Of a stretch of DNA of 64,000 nucleotides, positions 35,993 to 45,002 are shown piece after piece (position 1 is the first letter of the stretch; every line of letters starts with the position of its first letter). The DNA is from JBKCUI01 sp043757445 (lineage in GTDB: Bacteria; Planctomycetota; Planctomycetia; Pirellulales; Pirellulaceae). The DNA lies in the NCBI GenBank assembly GCA_043757445.1, contig JAYVPJ010000016.1, positions 23,640 through 87,639 on the forward strand, read 5' to 3'. A program made the position numbers and the translations under genes. The notes beneath the pieces are model-generated. The model searched no databases. It saw only the letters and a list, made by a program, of their open reading frames with translations, and was not told the origin of the DNA.

Positions 35993-37309
35993 ATGCCAGA
36001 AATCCAGGCTTTTCGAGGTCTCCGTTACAATTTGGCCCAGGTCGGTTCACTCTCTACCTGCATCGCGCCACCTTATGACGTGGTTGATTCCCAGCTTCAA
36101 GACCATCTCTACGGCCTTTCGCCGTTCAATTTCTTGCGTTTGGAGCTGAACCGACGTGAAGAACAGGACCTAGACGAAAACGCGATCTACCAAAGAGCGG
36201 CCCGAATATACAGATCCTGGCGCAGCGAAGGCATATTACAGACCGAACCCGATCCTGCAATCTACGTCTATCATCAAGAATTCGAAATGGCTGGAAAGAG
36301 GCTAAACCGTCGAGGGTTTATGGCCAGAGTTCGCCTACAGCGATTCGGCGAGGGAAACATCTATCCGCATGAGCAAACACACGCTAAGGCTAAAGACGAC
36401 CGATTGAGATTGACTCGAGCCACACAAGCAAATCTGTCACAAATTTTCGGTCTCTATCCTGATCCAGAGAACGAAATTCAAGACCTATTGGAAAAGAAGA
36501 TTGCGGGCGTTCATGGGATCGAGGCAACCGACCATTTAGGCGTGGTTCATCGAATGTGGCCGGTCAGCGATGTTAAAACAATTCAGCAGGTCATGGCACT
36601 GATCAGCGATAAAGACATGTTCGTCGCCGACGGGCACCATCGTTACGAAACCGCTTGTAACTATCGCGATGAATTGAACTCGCAATCGACGTTGCCAGAT
36701 GCACATCCGGCCAACTATGTATTGACTATGTTGGTCAGTATGGGCGACCCCGGGCTCGTAGTTCTACCAACACATCGACTCCTGAGTGGAGTGCCTCAGA
36801 TGACCACGGGTCAGTTGCATGACAAACTTTCCCATTGCTTTGACTGTGAGCTAGTGGGTACTGGCTCTGAGAGTGCTGGCTCCGTTTGGGCGGAGATGGA
36901 TCGTTTGGACGAACAACTCATCATGTCGATCTATTCAAAGGCATCCAACGAATGGACTCGAATTTCCGCGAGGCAAGAAGCAGCTGACCGCATGGCTGCG
37001 ATTGCATCGGAACACTCGAACGACTGGCAAGGGCTCGGGGTGGCGGTATTGCACCGATTGGTACTTGAAGATCTCCTCGGACTAAAAGAGATGCCCAAGC
37101 CCACCTATGTGCACTTGGTTCAAGAAGTCATCGATGGCCTCGACGGCAAACTCGAGGGCAAGCTCGATTATCCACTGGCCGCAATGGTAATGCCTGCAAC
37201 GATCGAGCACATTCGGGCAGTGTCACTCCATCAAGAACGAATGCCCGCCAAGAGCACTTATTTCTACCCCAAGCTTGTCTCTGGATTGGTCGTGCATCCG
37301 CTCGCTTAA
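35993..37309 (+). CDS. DUF1015 family protein
   Basis: A 438-residue DUF1015 protein, recognised by its N-terminal segment IQAFRGLRYNLAQVGSLSTCIAPPYDVVD and by FVADGHHRYETACNYRDEL near the middle, with GRN/YP-like strands between. The family is widespread and is thought to act on sugars or amino acids (one related clade is called serine kinase), but planctomycete members are uncharacterised. The frame runs back through the tRNA to 35855; the ATG at 35993, after the terminator, is the real start. Its stop is at 37309 and the anti-sigma-like gene on the other strand ends at 37310, so the two converge with no gap. Confidence 0.88.
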   Translation: MPEIQAFRGLRYNLAQVGSLSTCIAPPYDVVDSQLQDHLYGLSPFNFLRLELNRREEQDLDENAIYQRAARIYRSWRSEGILQTEPDPAIYVYHQEFEMAGKRLNRRGFMARVRLQRFGEGNIYPHEQTHAKAKDDRLRLTRATQANLSQIFGLYPDPENEIQDLLEKKIAGVHGIEATDHLGVVHRMWPVSDVKTIQQVMALISDKDMFVADGHHRYETACNYRDELNSQSTLPDAHPANYVLTMLVSMGDPGLVVLPTHRLLSGVPQMTTGQLHDKLSHCFDCELVGTGSESAGSVWAEMDRLDEQLIMSIYSKASNEWTRISARQEAADRMAAIASEHSNDWQGLGVAVLHRLVLEDLLGLKEMPKPTYVHLVQEVIDGLDGKLEGKLDYPLAAMVMPATIEHIRAVSLHQERMPAKSTYFYPKLVSGLVVHPLA

Positions 37310-39559
37310 CTACCAACTGCCAAGCCTGGCGTTTACCATCATGACAAGCGTACGATTACGATCGTTGCCCGACGCCTCCAGGAGTTTGGCCGCCTCGTCG
37401 CGCTCCGCACGCGTTGGGAATCTGGCATCTGTTGCTAAGTAAGCATGCTCTAGAAGCATTGGCCATGGCATGGCACTATTGGCCCACCGATCCGCCGCGG
37501 CTTTGACTTGGCTGTATGGCTCCTCCACGGACATCAAGTATCGAACCTGATCTTCGCTGTAATCGAGCTTGAGTTGCTTGGAGTTCTTACTCTTTGCTAA
37601 CGCATTTGCACCTTGTGCCAAAGCTGCATCCGACTTTTGAAATGAGCGTTTTTGTTCTATCCATGACAATACTTTTCCGGTTGGCAGTTTTCCGGATTCC
37701 ACATTTGCCGACTCTATCCTTGGATAGCCGGCAAAAATCCGCATCTGCTTTTGCGAGGCCGCGATCTGCGATTCGGTCGATTTAAGGTACCACGGAGCAT
37801 CCGTCTTTGGCCCCTCCAAACGTAGCACCTTGGACAATACAACCCAACGGACTAGCGTGCCTAGGTCTGCGTTACGTGCCTGCATTTGGCTAGCAAGCAG
37901 GTCTCGAAGATCGACTCGCTCACTCAACCCTTCCTCTTCCGATAAACCAATCGTTAGGACCAAAGGCTGTTGAAATACCTTATCCCAAACCATGTCTACG
38001 ATAGCTCGACGGGGTTCGCTCGACGCACCAAACCACTCCGCCAACGAGTTGTACTCACCCGCTGCTTTCAAAAGGGAAGGAGGACCAGCGTTGGCTAACT
38101 TCATTCGGCCATCGGAATCTTCATAAAAATAAGCCTTGGCTACTTCCTGTCGCAAAGTGCGTTTTGAATCTTGGTAGCTAAGGTTTAAGCCTGAAAGGTT
38201 GGCAGGGATCCTCCAAAACGCATTCGAACCAGTCGAGCCCTTTGCCTTAGGCATTGCTATGGTTCCACGCAAATCCGAATTGGTGGTTTCGTCCGAATGA
38301 CACTGAGAGCAGACCAAAGACGGGTTGCCGCTGAGCCTTATCAGTTGCCGAGAAACTCCAATCAACGCCTCCTCCCGAGGTTCGCGATTCTTGAGGAGCG
38401 AAACCGAATCAATCGATTCGCGTTGAACGGACGCTGCGCGCTCCATGGTTTCAGCGAGCCAATAAGCCGCAGCATCCGTCCGGACGTTTGGACCTTTGGA
38501 ACGATTTTCAGGTCCTGCGATCATCTGACGTTCCAAATCACCGACAAAGGCTTTTTGTGAAACAGATTCTTCGAGCCATTCGGCGAATGCATGCTCCATC
38601 GCCGATTGATCGCGGGTCGCTCGAAGTCGTTTCCCTAAATAGTGTTCGGCCAATCGGCTTGACCAATAACGTGAAAACTCACCGCTCGATAGCAAACCGT
38701 CTACGTAATGTGCAATTTTACTTGCGCCCTTGTTCGAACGGAAAGCCTCCTTCTCCGCTGCGGTTGCTTGTCGACCAAGCACCGCGACAGCAACTCTATC
38801 GAGCCACACCTCTATTGGAACTTCGGAGGCGGCGGTCATCCCAACACGCTGCCAAAGAAAGCTCAACTGATTGTCGATAACGCTTACAATCTCGCCATCC
38901 TTCATGGCATTCGAGGCAACGCTTGTTTGCGAAACCTGCGAAGTGGACGACGGCAAGGAATGGCTCTTAGGTTTATTCAAAGTTTGGGAAATGGATACTT
39001 TTTGCGCATCATCGGATGTAGCAGCGAACGGGAGGCCCGTGTCAAGTTCCTTGTATTTCTTGTCGGACGAATCCAGAGAGATGTTCGAATCGAAGTTTAA
39101 TTGGATTGCATTTTTCGCAATGCCGGTACCCGTTGGAGTCCCATTCCATGACCTCAAGGCATTGGGAAGGAAAATCGCTCCCATCACAGCGGCCGCTAGC
39201 GCTGCAGTTAATATCAGACCGCGGTGAATCCAACGCGCTAGTTCTCGATCATCTGATCGAACAATGGTTATAGGAGGTGGAATGACAACTCCATATCCAT
39301 CGTTGATCTCCTGCGATGCAACTTGGACGGCCTGATCGTATTCTGCATCTATAAATGAAGTGGGTGCATTGCCGGACATATTTTTCAGCTTCGATAGAAT
39401 CCTTGGCCTAAAATCAGGTGGAGGATTTTCGCTGAGGAAATCACGAAGTAACATCGACAACATAGCATCGCTAGGGCCTTGCATTTCGCCATGCTCGTCG
39501 AATGCATTTTCTAGCTTGCGCGTTGCGTTATCTGGTTCGTCTTTTGGCAGCTCATTCAC
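37310..39559 (-). CDS. Membrane-anchored DUF1549/DUF1553-like protein, putative anti-sigma factor
   Basis: The 749-residue protein has a cytoplasmic N-terminus (~1-113) with PPDFRPRILSKL, an end-of-domain pattern seen in planctomycete anti-sigma factors, but no HxxxCxxC zinc site. One membrane helix is at ~115-133. A Ser-rich linker leads to an extracytoplasmic region (~228-740) that aligns with the DUF1549/1553 protein encoded at 41398-43158: VWLDRVAVAVLGR vs KWCRRVFLDVIGR, YWSSRL vs HWSSVW, CSQCH (~418) vs CTQCH, IVDMVWDKVF vs IVNRMWAHFL, and TLVRWVVLS vs QLLVWITMS. The ATG overlaps the sigma-factor stop by eight bases. An anti-sigma role is inferred from context and topology. Confidence 0.8.
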   Translation of the reverse strand: MNELPKDEPDNATRKLENAFDEHGEMQGPSDAMLSMLLRDFLSENPPPDFRPRILSKLKNMSGNAPTSFIDAEYDQAVQVASQEINDGYGVVIPPPITIVRSDDRELARWIHRGLILTAALAAAVMGAIFLPNALRSWNGTPTGTGIAKNAIQLNFDSNISLDSSDKKYKELDTGLPFAATSDDAQKVSISQTLNKPKSHSLPSSTSQVSQTSVASNAMKDGEIVSVIDNQLSFLWQRVGMTAASEVPIEVWLDRVAVAVLGRQATAAEKEAFRSNKGASKIAHYVDGLLSSGEFSRYWSSRLAEHYLGKRLRATRDQSAMEHAFAEWLEESVSQKAFVGDLERQMIAGPENRSKGPNVRTDAAAYWLAETMERAASVQRESIDSVSLLKNREPREEALIGVSRQLIRLSGNPSLVCSQCHSDETTNSDLRGTIAMPKAKGSTGSNAFWRIPANLSGLNLSYQDSKRTLRQEVAKAYFYEDSDGRMKLANAGPPSLLKAAGEYNSLAEWFGASSEPRRAIVDMVWDKVFQQPLVLTIGLSEEEGLSERVDLRDLLASQMQARNADLGTLVRWVVLSKVLRLEGPKTDAPWYLKSTESQIAASQKQMRIFAGYPRIESANVESGKLPTGKVLSWIEQKRSFQKSDAALAQGANALAKSKNSKQLKLDYSEDQVRYLMSVEEPYSQVKAAADRWANSAMPWPMLLEHAYLATDARFPTRAERDEAAKLLEASGNDRNRTLVMMVNARLGSW

Positions 39560-40091
39560 GGTTTGACATCTCTTCCAAACATTGTTTTAGTTGTGCCTTG
39601 GCACGTTGCATTAAGTTTTTTGCACCATGCTCAGTGATGCCTAACTCATTCGCGATACTTTCCCGAGTCGCATCCTCTGTAAATCTTAACTTCAACGACA
39701 ATTGTGCTCTTGCTGTCAAGCGACCGAAACACTCTAAGAGTCGATCTACTAAGTCGGACCCGTCTGAGTCTGTACCAGCCCATCTCAACCATTGAGCGTC
39801 CAATTGCTCCAGGTCGCTGGTGACCGTCATCTTCTTTTGTCGACGTCGGTAGGAAACCAGCAAATGGTATGCAACGCGACGCAGATAACTGGAGGTGGCG
39901 TGACTGCTAATTTGAACGAACGGCCGTCGTAAAACGGCAAAAAAAGTTTCTTGTGTCAGATCATCAGCAAGGGATTGATCGCAACCGATAGCGCGCAAGT
40001 ATCTCCAAACACCTGCTTGATGATCGGTGATCAACGCAGATGCATCTAGGTTCGAATCTACATTGGACGAGTTCAGTGGCTGAGTGCTCAA
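39552..40091 (-). CDS. ECF-type RNA polymerase sigma factor
   Basis: A 179-residue sigma-70 family protein with regions 2 and 4 only. Region 2 (~23-88) has QSLADDLTQETFFAVLRRP and ATSSYLRRVAYHLLVSYRRRQ. Region 4 (~116-170) has RLTARAQLSLKLRF and an HTH SIANELGITEHGAKNLMQRAKAQL. It directs RNA polymerase to a specific promoter set, normally held by an anti-sigma factor. I chose TTG at 40091, five bases after the DUF1501 stop; a frame from 40322 would overlap that gene by 226 bases and reads as a basic, repetitive tail. Its stop overlaps the membrane protein start, so translation is coupled. Confidence 0.9.
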   Translation of the reverse strand: MSTQPLNSSNVDSNLDASALITDHQAGVWRYLRAIGCDQSLADDLTQETFFAVLRRPFVQISSHATSSYLRRVAYHLLVSYRRRQKKMTVTSDLEQLDAQWLRWAGTDSDGSDLVDRLLECFGRLTARAQLSLKLRFTEDATRESIANELGITEHGAKNLMQRAKAQLKQCLEEMSNRE

Positions 40092-40096
40092 TACGA

Positions 40097-41401
40097 TTAT
40101 CCAAAAAGTCCTTTGATAACTTTTCCGCTGTTGGCTATTTTCATCGGTCGGCCACTGCGACTGGTGAAGGTAGTTTCCAAAGAAATACCCAATGCGTGAC
40201 AAACCGAGGCCATTAAATCCTCCGAGGAATAAGGCTCGCCGACCACCTCGGTTCCATCTTCGTTGGTTGCACCGATAGCCTTTCCCCCAGTAAATCCGCC
40301 GCCGCCGACGACCACGCTCCAAGCCTTTGCCCAGTGGTCGCGACCTGCATCTGCGTTGATTCGTGGCGTCCTAGCGAATTCACCCATCCAAACGATGCAG
40401 GTATCCTTGAGAAGTCCCCGTTGCGATAAATCTTCTACCAAGGCGCTCATCGCTTTGTCCAGCACAGGCAATCGATCATTTTCCAAAGTCCGGAAAATCC
40501 CTTGGTGATTGTCCCACCCTCCTAAATCCACTTCTGCAAATGGCACGCCAGCCTCCACCAAGCGTCGTGCGAGAAGACAGCCTTGGCCAAATCCATTCTT
40601 GCCATAGCGGACTTTGGCTTCCTCCGGTTCCTTATCCACGTCGAAGGCCTTCATCTGTGCACTGGTCATCAAGTCAAACGTTTTCCCTTGTACTTTGCGA
40701 TGGTCCTCAAGAACACTTCCTCGATTCTGCGCGATAAAGTTGTTTTCAATGAACTCGAGTGCGAAGCGGCGCTGAGACAGCCTATCGCCTTCCAGCTTCA
40801 TCTCCAAATCTCGAATGCGACCAGTGCTCGAAACGGGTAGAGGCGCCCAAGCCATGCCTAAAAAGCCTGGCCCCTCGCTCAGGCCTCCAATCGTCACAAA
40901 GGGTGGAATGCTCAGTTCAGGGCGTTGCGAGGCTAATTCGTGAGCCAAAACAGCACCATAACTTGGATACTCGACGTTGGCATCAGGCACATAACCGGTG
41001 TGCATGTAGTATCGACCGCGATTGTGATCTGCCTCGCGGGTACTCATCGAGCGAACGATGCTCATGTGGTGCATTTGCTTTGACATAAGTGGCATATGCT
41101 CACAAATTTGAACATCTCCGCTGGTCGAAATCGCCTTGAATGGCCCACCATTGTCAGTGCCAGGTTTCAGGTCCCAAATATCCATGCTGGACGGTCCTCC
41201 ACCCATCCATAGCAGGATACAAGACTTATGATTTTTCGTAAGCGTATCCGCATGGACTCGCAGCGAATGTCCTAACGACAACGACGACCCGAGCAGGGCG
41301 CTCGCACCCGCCATGTGGCTCAGAAAGTGTCGGCGGTCCATTCCAACTGGAGGTGCAAATCGAGACCACATATTCATTTCCTTTGTAACTACGGTTCTCA
41401 A
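40097..41401 (-). CDS. DUF1501 protein (Tat-like signal)
   Basis: The 434-residue DUF1501 protein has an N-terminal export segment (DRRHFLSHMAGASALLGSSLSLG) resembling a twin-arginine signal with one Arg pair. KSCILLWMGGGPSSMDIWDLKPG and DTCIVWMGEFARTPRINADAGRDHWAKAWS are the phosphatase-fold landmarks. Function unknown; it is the partner of the DUF1549/1553 protein whose stop overlaps its ATG by four bases (ATGA). The sigma gene follows after five bases. Confidence 0.9.
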   Translation of the reverse strand: MRTVVTKEMNMWSRFAPPVGMDRRHFLSHMAGASALLGSSLSLGHSLRVHADTLTKNHKSCILLWMGGGPSSMDIWDLKPGTDNGGPFKAISTSGDVQICEHMPLMSKQMHHMSIVRSMSTREADHNRGRYYMHTGYVPDANVEYPSYGAVLAHELASQRPELSIPPFVTIGGLSEGPGFLGMAWAPLPVSSTGRIRDLEMKLEGDRLSQRRFALEFIENNFIAQNRGSVLEDHRKVQGKTFDLMTSAQMKAFDVDKEPEEAKVRYGKNGFGQGCLLARRLVEAGVPFAEVDLGGWDNHQGIFRTLENDRLPVLDKAMSALVEDLSQRGLLKDTCIVWMGEFARTPRINADAGRDHWAKAWSVVVGGGGFTGGKAIGATNEDGTEVVGEPYSSEDLMASVCHALGISLETTFTSRSGRPMKIANSGKVIKGLFG

Positions 41402-43158
41402 TGATTGAAAATAAACTCATTGCTGTTCAAAATCGCCCACCACATGTCTTGCAACATGCCACCAACATCATTTTTTCTAGCGACCAGGAGTTGCTGTGCA
41501 ACGTTGATCTCCTCTGGTTTTGCTCGACGGCCAAGCCCTGCGATATAAAGATACTGGATCTTTTCAGCGACTGTGCTTTTATTTTGCAACATGGCATGCA
41601 ACCAGCTTCCTGTTTCTGTGGAAATGGCAACTCGGATCAGTTCCCCATTGAACATCATCAGAGTCTGAGGAATCGAACCGTTAAACGATGTCGCCTCATC
41701 CCCTTCATCTGTCCCAAACGCCACCACAAATTGCCGCATCCAATCCTCGCGTTTCTTCTGTTGCTCTTCCAGGTTCCCCTTCCTATTCGCTTGAGTTGCA
41801 ATGGCAAGCGACTGAAACAATTGCTCGGCAGTCATTTGACGTGTGTAAAAATGAGAGAACTTGGGAGATTCGCCAAGGGCCGGATCATCCGACAGGTTGT
41901 CCTTGGTGATTTTCGATGAGAGCTGATAGGGCAGCGACATTGTTATCCAAACAAGCAATTGCTTTAGGTCATAGCTTGACGTTCGGAAATCTGCCGCCAA
42001 CTCGTCAAAGAGTTCTGGCTGCGAAGTCGGATTGTGTGGTCCAAGATCGTCAATTGGTTTGGTGAATCCATAACCGAGGAAGTGTGCCCACATGCGATTG
42101 ACTATGGACTTGTCCAAAAATGGACTTTCCATCATCAACTTGCCAAGCTCATCGCGTCGGTTCACTTGACTAACGTATCCGCTTTTACCGATCTCGGTTC
42201 CATCTACAAATGCTGGATAAGCGACCATGGACTTTCCATTTCGCAATTGATAATAGATTTCAGCTTGCGCCGGCCTGCGACCTTCGCCTGCAAAATCTTC
42301 GTTTACGATTTCAACATGGTCCACATCGCGGTTGGTTGAACCCGAAACGTACCTCCGAAGTGCCCGCGACTGCCGAAAGAACGCATTGAACTCCCAAAAC
42401 TTTTGCTGCTTCCACTGATTGAACGGATGATTGTGACACTGAGTGCATTGCACTTGTAGTCCGAGAAAAATGCGAGAAACCGCCGCGGTAGCCTGAGTTG
42501 CATTCTCCTCATTGACTTTCATTGCCAGGAAATTCGTCGCTCCATTGAAGCCTTCCGTACCTGGCTTGGTCGAGCCTGTCGCAGTGACGAGTTCCATCAC
42601 CATATCGTTATAGGGCTTATTGAATGCAAAGCTGTCTCGAAGATATTTCTGCATGCCTGTACGATTGGTCAAGCTTCGATTCTCCATACCGCCATTGCGA
42701 CCGATTAGGATGTTCGTCCAAACCGACGACCAATGGTTTGCGTATTCCTCCGTGTAGCGATCCTCATTGATCAATCGATGGACCAAGGTAAGTTTCTTGT
42801 CGGGCGACTTATCCTTGGCGAACTCAGCAAATTCGTCGTAGCTTGGAATCCGTCCAATCACATCGAGAAATACCCGCCGACACCATTTCAGTTCATCTTC
42901 AACGGGTGAGGGCTTAATCCTGTTCTCCGACCAGGACGCGGCCATCGAAGCGTCTATTTTCGCAACTTGAACGGGGAGATTGGCGCGCTTGGGATCCTTC
43001 TTGGCCGGTACTTTGGTTGGTTCAATATCGGCGGATTGGACCATTGCATAGGCGAGTCCAAAAGTCTGCAATACCCCTAAGAGAATCAAAAAAAGAGGAA
43101 TCGATGGAGCACCCACGCTCGACAAGCGAAAAAGTTGTTTTTGAAAGTTTTGTCCCAT
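41398..43158 (-). CDS. Exported DUF1549/DUF1553 protein
   Basis: The 586-residue protein has a signal/membrane segment (~19-40) and no PSCyt1 domain. The DUF1549 part (~70-290) has RRVFLDVIGRIPSYDEF and the CTQCH heme-type motif (~237-241) with HPFNQWKQ. The DUF1553 part (~320-580) has SIVNRMWAHFLGYGF and PTSQPELFDELAADF, ending SNEFIFNH, as in many family members. It is the first gene of the operon continuing to the DUF1501, sigma and membrane genes. A tandem direct repeat lies eight bases before its ATG. The enzyme activity of this family is unknown. Confidence 0.9.
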   Translation of the reverse strand: MGQNFQKQLFRLSSVGAPSIPLFLILLGVLQTFGLAYAMVQSADIEPTKVPAKKDPKRANLPVQVAKIDASMAASWSENRIKPSPVEDELKWCRRVFLDVIGRIPSYDEFAEFAKDKSPDKKLTLVHRLINEDRYTEEYANHWSSVWTNILIGRNGGMENRSLTNRTGMQKYLRDSFAFNKPYNDMVMELVTATGSTKPGTEGFNGATNFLAMKVNEENATQATAAVSRIFLGLQVQCTQCHNHPFNQWKQQKFWEFNAFFRQSRALRRYVSGSTNRDVDHVEIVNEDFAGEGRRPAQAEIYYQLRNGKSMVAYPAFVDGTEIGKSGYVSQVNRRDELGKLMMESPFLDKSIVNRMWAHFLGYGFTKPIDDLGPHNPTSQPELFDELAADFRTSSYDLKQLLVWITMSLPYQLSSKITKDNLSDDPALGESPKFSHFYTRQMTAEQLFQSLAIATQANRKGNLEEQQKKREDWMRQFVVAFGTDEGDEATSFNGSIPQTLMMFNGELIRVAISTETGSWLHAMLQNKSTVAEKIQYLYIAGLGRRAKPEEINVAQQLLVARKNDVGGMLQDMWWAILNSNEFIFNH

Positions 43159-43165
43159 AATCGCG

Positions 43166-43197
43166 TACTCAGTGTCGTGTCATACTCAGTGTCGTGT
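43166..43197 (-). promoter_or_regulatory. Tandem direct repeat before the DUF1549/ECF operon
   Basis: On the minus strand ACACGACACTGAGTA occurs twice with a 17-base period, the second copy ending seven bases before the ATG at 43158. This could be a binding site for a regulator or a sigma-controlled promoter element. It occupies the place of the ribosome site, and no other ribosome site is evident. Confidence 0.4.
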
Positions 43198-43221
43198 TCG
43201 GGAAAGCCTACCAAACTTATC

Positions 43222-43317
43222 TTAGGCGAGCGGCAGGCTGAAGCCTACCAGTTGAGCCGAAGGCCCTAGCCAAATGGCACTCACTTTGAGCCGCAACGCG
43301 CTAGCGTGCGGGCCGGA
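43222..43317. repeat. Composite repeat: GGCGAGCGG unit and GCTAGC palindrome
   Basis: 43222-43251 reads GGCGAGCGGCAGGCTGAA with the hairpin AGGCT-ga-AGCCT. 43273-43317 has AATGGCACTCACTTT followed by GCCGCAACGCGCTAGCG. The same two parts occur in reverse order at 52207-52309. Confidence 0.7.
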
Positions 43318-43514
43318 GGTCAAGTAATCACCTGCAAATACGGCCCTGAAAATTTACAGAGACGGTACTTTGCAAGCTGCCGTTCACTTTAGAAGCGTTA
43401 GGAGGTTCTTTATTGTACTCAAAAGCTTTGATTTCCCGAAGAAACCAGTGATTTCGATTTGCATCGGCAAACCCTCCTTGTTTTTCGCAGTTATTCGACA
43501 ATGCTATTGGGACC

Positions 43515-45002
43515 ATGACCGAACAAGAATTCCTTGCCCATCACCAACTGACTCGCAACCCTTTCGCGGACGAGGACGCTCAAACGGACTCCGTTTTTCG
43601 TGAATTCTGCATAGCCGGCACGTTTCACCCGTCCTGGAGTAAAGTCGTCGGGGATGCAAAACAACCTGCAACCGCCGTTGTCTTCGGACCAAAAGGATCG
43701 GGCAAAACGGCCATACGATTGCAATTGGTTCGACATGTCACCGAGCACAACCAGCAATTCCCCGAAAGCAGAGTCTTTCTCATCGAGTTCGATGACTTTA
43801 ATAGCTATCTCGGGCCACTGCAAGAACACTTGCCTCGTCGGCAGCAATCTTCCCCAGACCGAGTGCTAGGGTCTCTTCGACTTTGGGATCACATGGATGC
43901 CATCCTCAGCCAAAGCGTAACTCAATTGGTCGATCGTGTCTTGCAAACATCGGCCACTAGCAACGCACCGTCGACCAACATTCGCCAGGATGCGATCGAT
44001 CGGTTAGATCGTGGACAACGCCGCGATCTCCTGCTGCTAACTGCATCCTACGATCGATCCAAATCGGGCACGTTATCCGATCGTTTTTCGGCTATCCGAA
44101 AACGACTGCGGTTTTATTCACCATCCACATGGATGCCTCCTTCGATCGGAATCGTGTTGAGCATCGTGGCCCTTTGGCTAAGCTATTTTTTCTACAGCAC
44201 GGAAGCAATTTCGGCCAAGACTTTGCTTTGGCTATTTCCGTTAACGCTGGTCGCGGCCTGGGGAATGTATGGCTATCGTTGGATACGACACCATATGATT
44301 GCGATGCGTGTTTGCAAGAATCTGAGGGTCATTCAGCGAGATCCGGGACAATTGCGGCAACTGTTGATGCAGTTCTCGGATAAGGAACTGGATGAACAAC
44401 CGCTCCCACATTCGCAGCGTTCTGACGACCGCTACGCGCTGCTTGAAAAGATGCAGTTGCTACTCCGATCCTTGGGATTCCCTGGCATGATCGTCATCGT
44501 CGATCGTGTCGACGAACCCGATCTAGTAAACGGCCAAGCGGAACGGATGAAGCAATTGGTCTGGCCATTGCTCGACAACAAACTGCTCAAGCACGATGAC
44601 TTCGGAATCAAGTTGCTCCTGCCAAGCGAACTTCAGTATTTCGTCGATCGAGAGTCGCGTGAATTCCATGAAAGAGCCCGACTCGACAAACAGAACGTCG
44701 TTCAATCGTTCGATTGGACCGGCGAAGCTCTCTACGACTTGCTCGCCGCCCGCATGCGAGCGTGTGCCAACGCCGGTGCTCGACCGAGCCCAAAGGAATT
44801 GTTTGAATCCGAGCTTACCGAATCGCGTTTCATTTCAGCCCTACAATCGTTACACACTCCTCGAAATCTTTTCCGATTCTTGTACCGGCTCATCACCGAG
44901 CATTGCAAACGCTTTCGATCCGAAACACCTCAGTTCAAGATCTCGTCTGAACTTTTCGAATCGACCTTAGCCGTAGCTCAAGCCGAAGATCGACGACAAT
45001 AG
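43515..45002 (+). CDS. KAP/STAND-like P-loop ATPase with two internal membrane helices
   Basis: A 495-residue protein. ExeA-like lead-in HHQLTRNPFADEDA is followed by Walker A FGPKGSGKT (~58-66). Two membrane helices (~208-230 and ~238-255) are inserted between Walker A and a second core strand, MIVIVDRVDEP (~324-334, Walker B). The C-terminal third is helical and has PRNLFRFLYRLI, a sensor-like segment. Membrane helices within the ATPase core are the hallmark of KAP-family NTPases, which are often linked to phage defence or signalling, but the planctomycete relatives have no known role. It stands alone. Confidence 0.75.
   Translation: MTEQEFLAHHQLTRNPFADEDAQTDSVFREFCIAGTFHPSWSKVVGDAKQPATAVVFGPKGSGKTAIRLQLVRHVTEHNQQFPESRVFLIEFDDFNSYLGPLQEHLPRRQQSSPDRVLGSLRLWDHMDAILSQSVTQLVDRVLQTSATSNAPSTNIRQDAIDRLDRGQRRDLLLLTASYDRSKSGTLSDRFSAIRKRLRFYSPSTWMPPSIGIVLSIVALWLSYFFYSTEAISAKTLLWLFPLTLVAAWGMYGYRWIRHHMIAMRVCKNLRVIQRDPGQLRQLLMQFSDKELDEQPLPHSQRSDDRYALLEKMQLLLRSLGFPGMIVIVDRVDEPDLVNGQAERMKQLVWPLLDNKLLKHDDFGIKLLLPSELQYFVDRESREFHERARLDKQNVVQSFDWTGEALYDLLAARMRACANAGARPSPKELFESELTESRFISALQSLHTPRNLFRFLYRLITEHCKRFRSETPQFKISSELFESTLAVAQAEDRRQ

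Larger units (their letters stand above)
43159..43514. other. Divergent intergenic region with repeats
   Basis: This 356-base gap separates the DUF1549 operon from the KAP-like ATPase gene. It contains the tandem 15-bp direct repeat (43166-43197), a GGCGAGCGG unit (43222-43251) and a GCTAGC palindrome (43288-43317). The remaining 200 bases carry no feature I can name. Confidence 0.5.

Noticed and set aside
40092..40322. N-terminal extension of the sigma factor
   Set aside because: A basic, repetitive stretch overlapping the DUF1501 gene with no sigma motif; TTG at 40091 fits better.
43273..43287. Sigma-54 promoter (TGGCAC...TTG)
   Set aside because: The match lies inside a repeat family (also at 52207) and the -12 element is poor.
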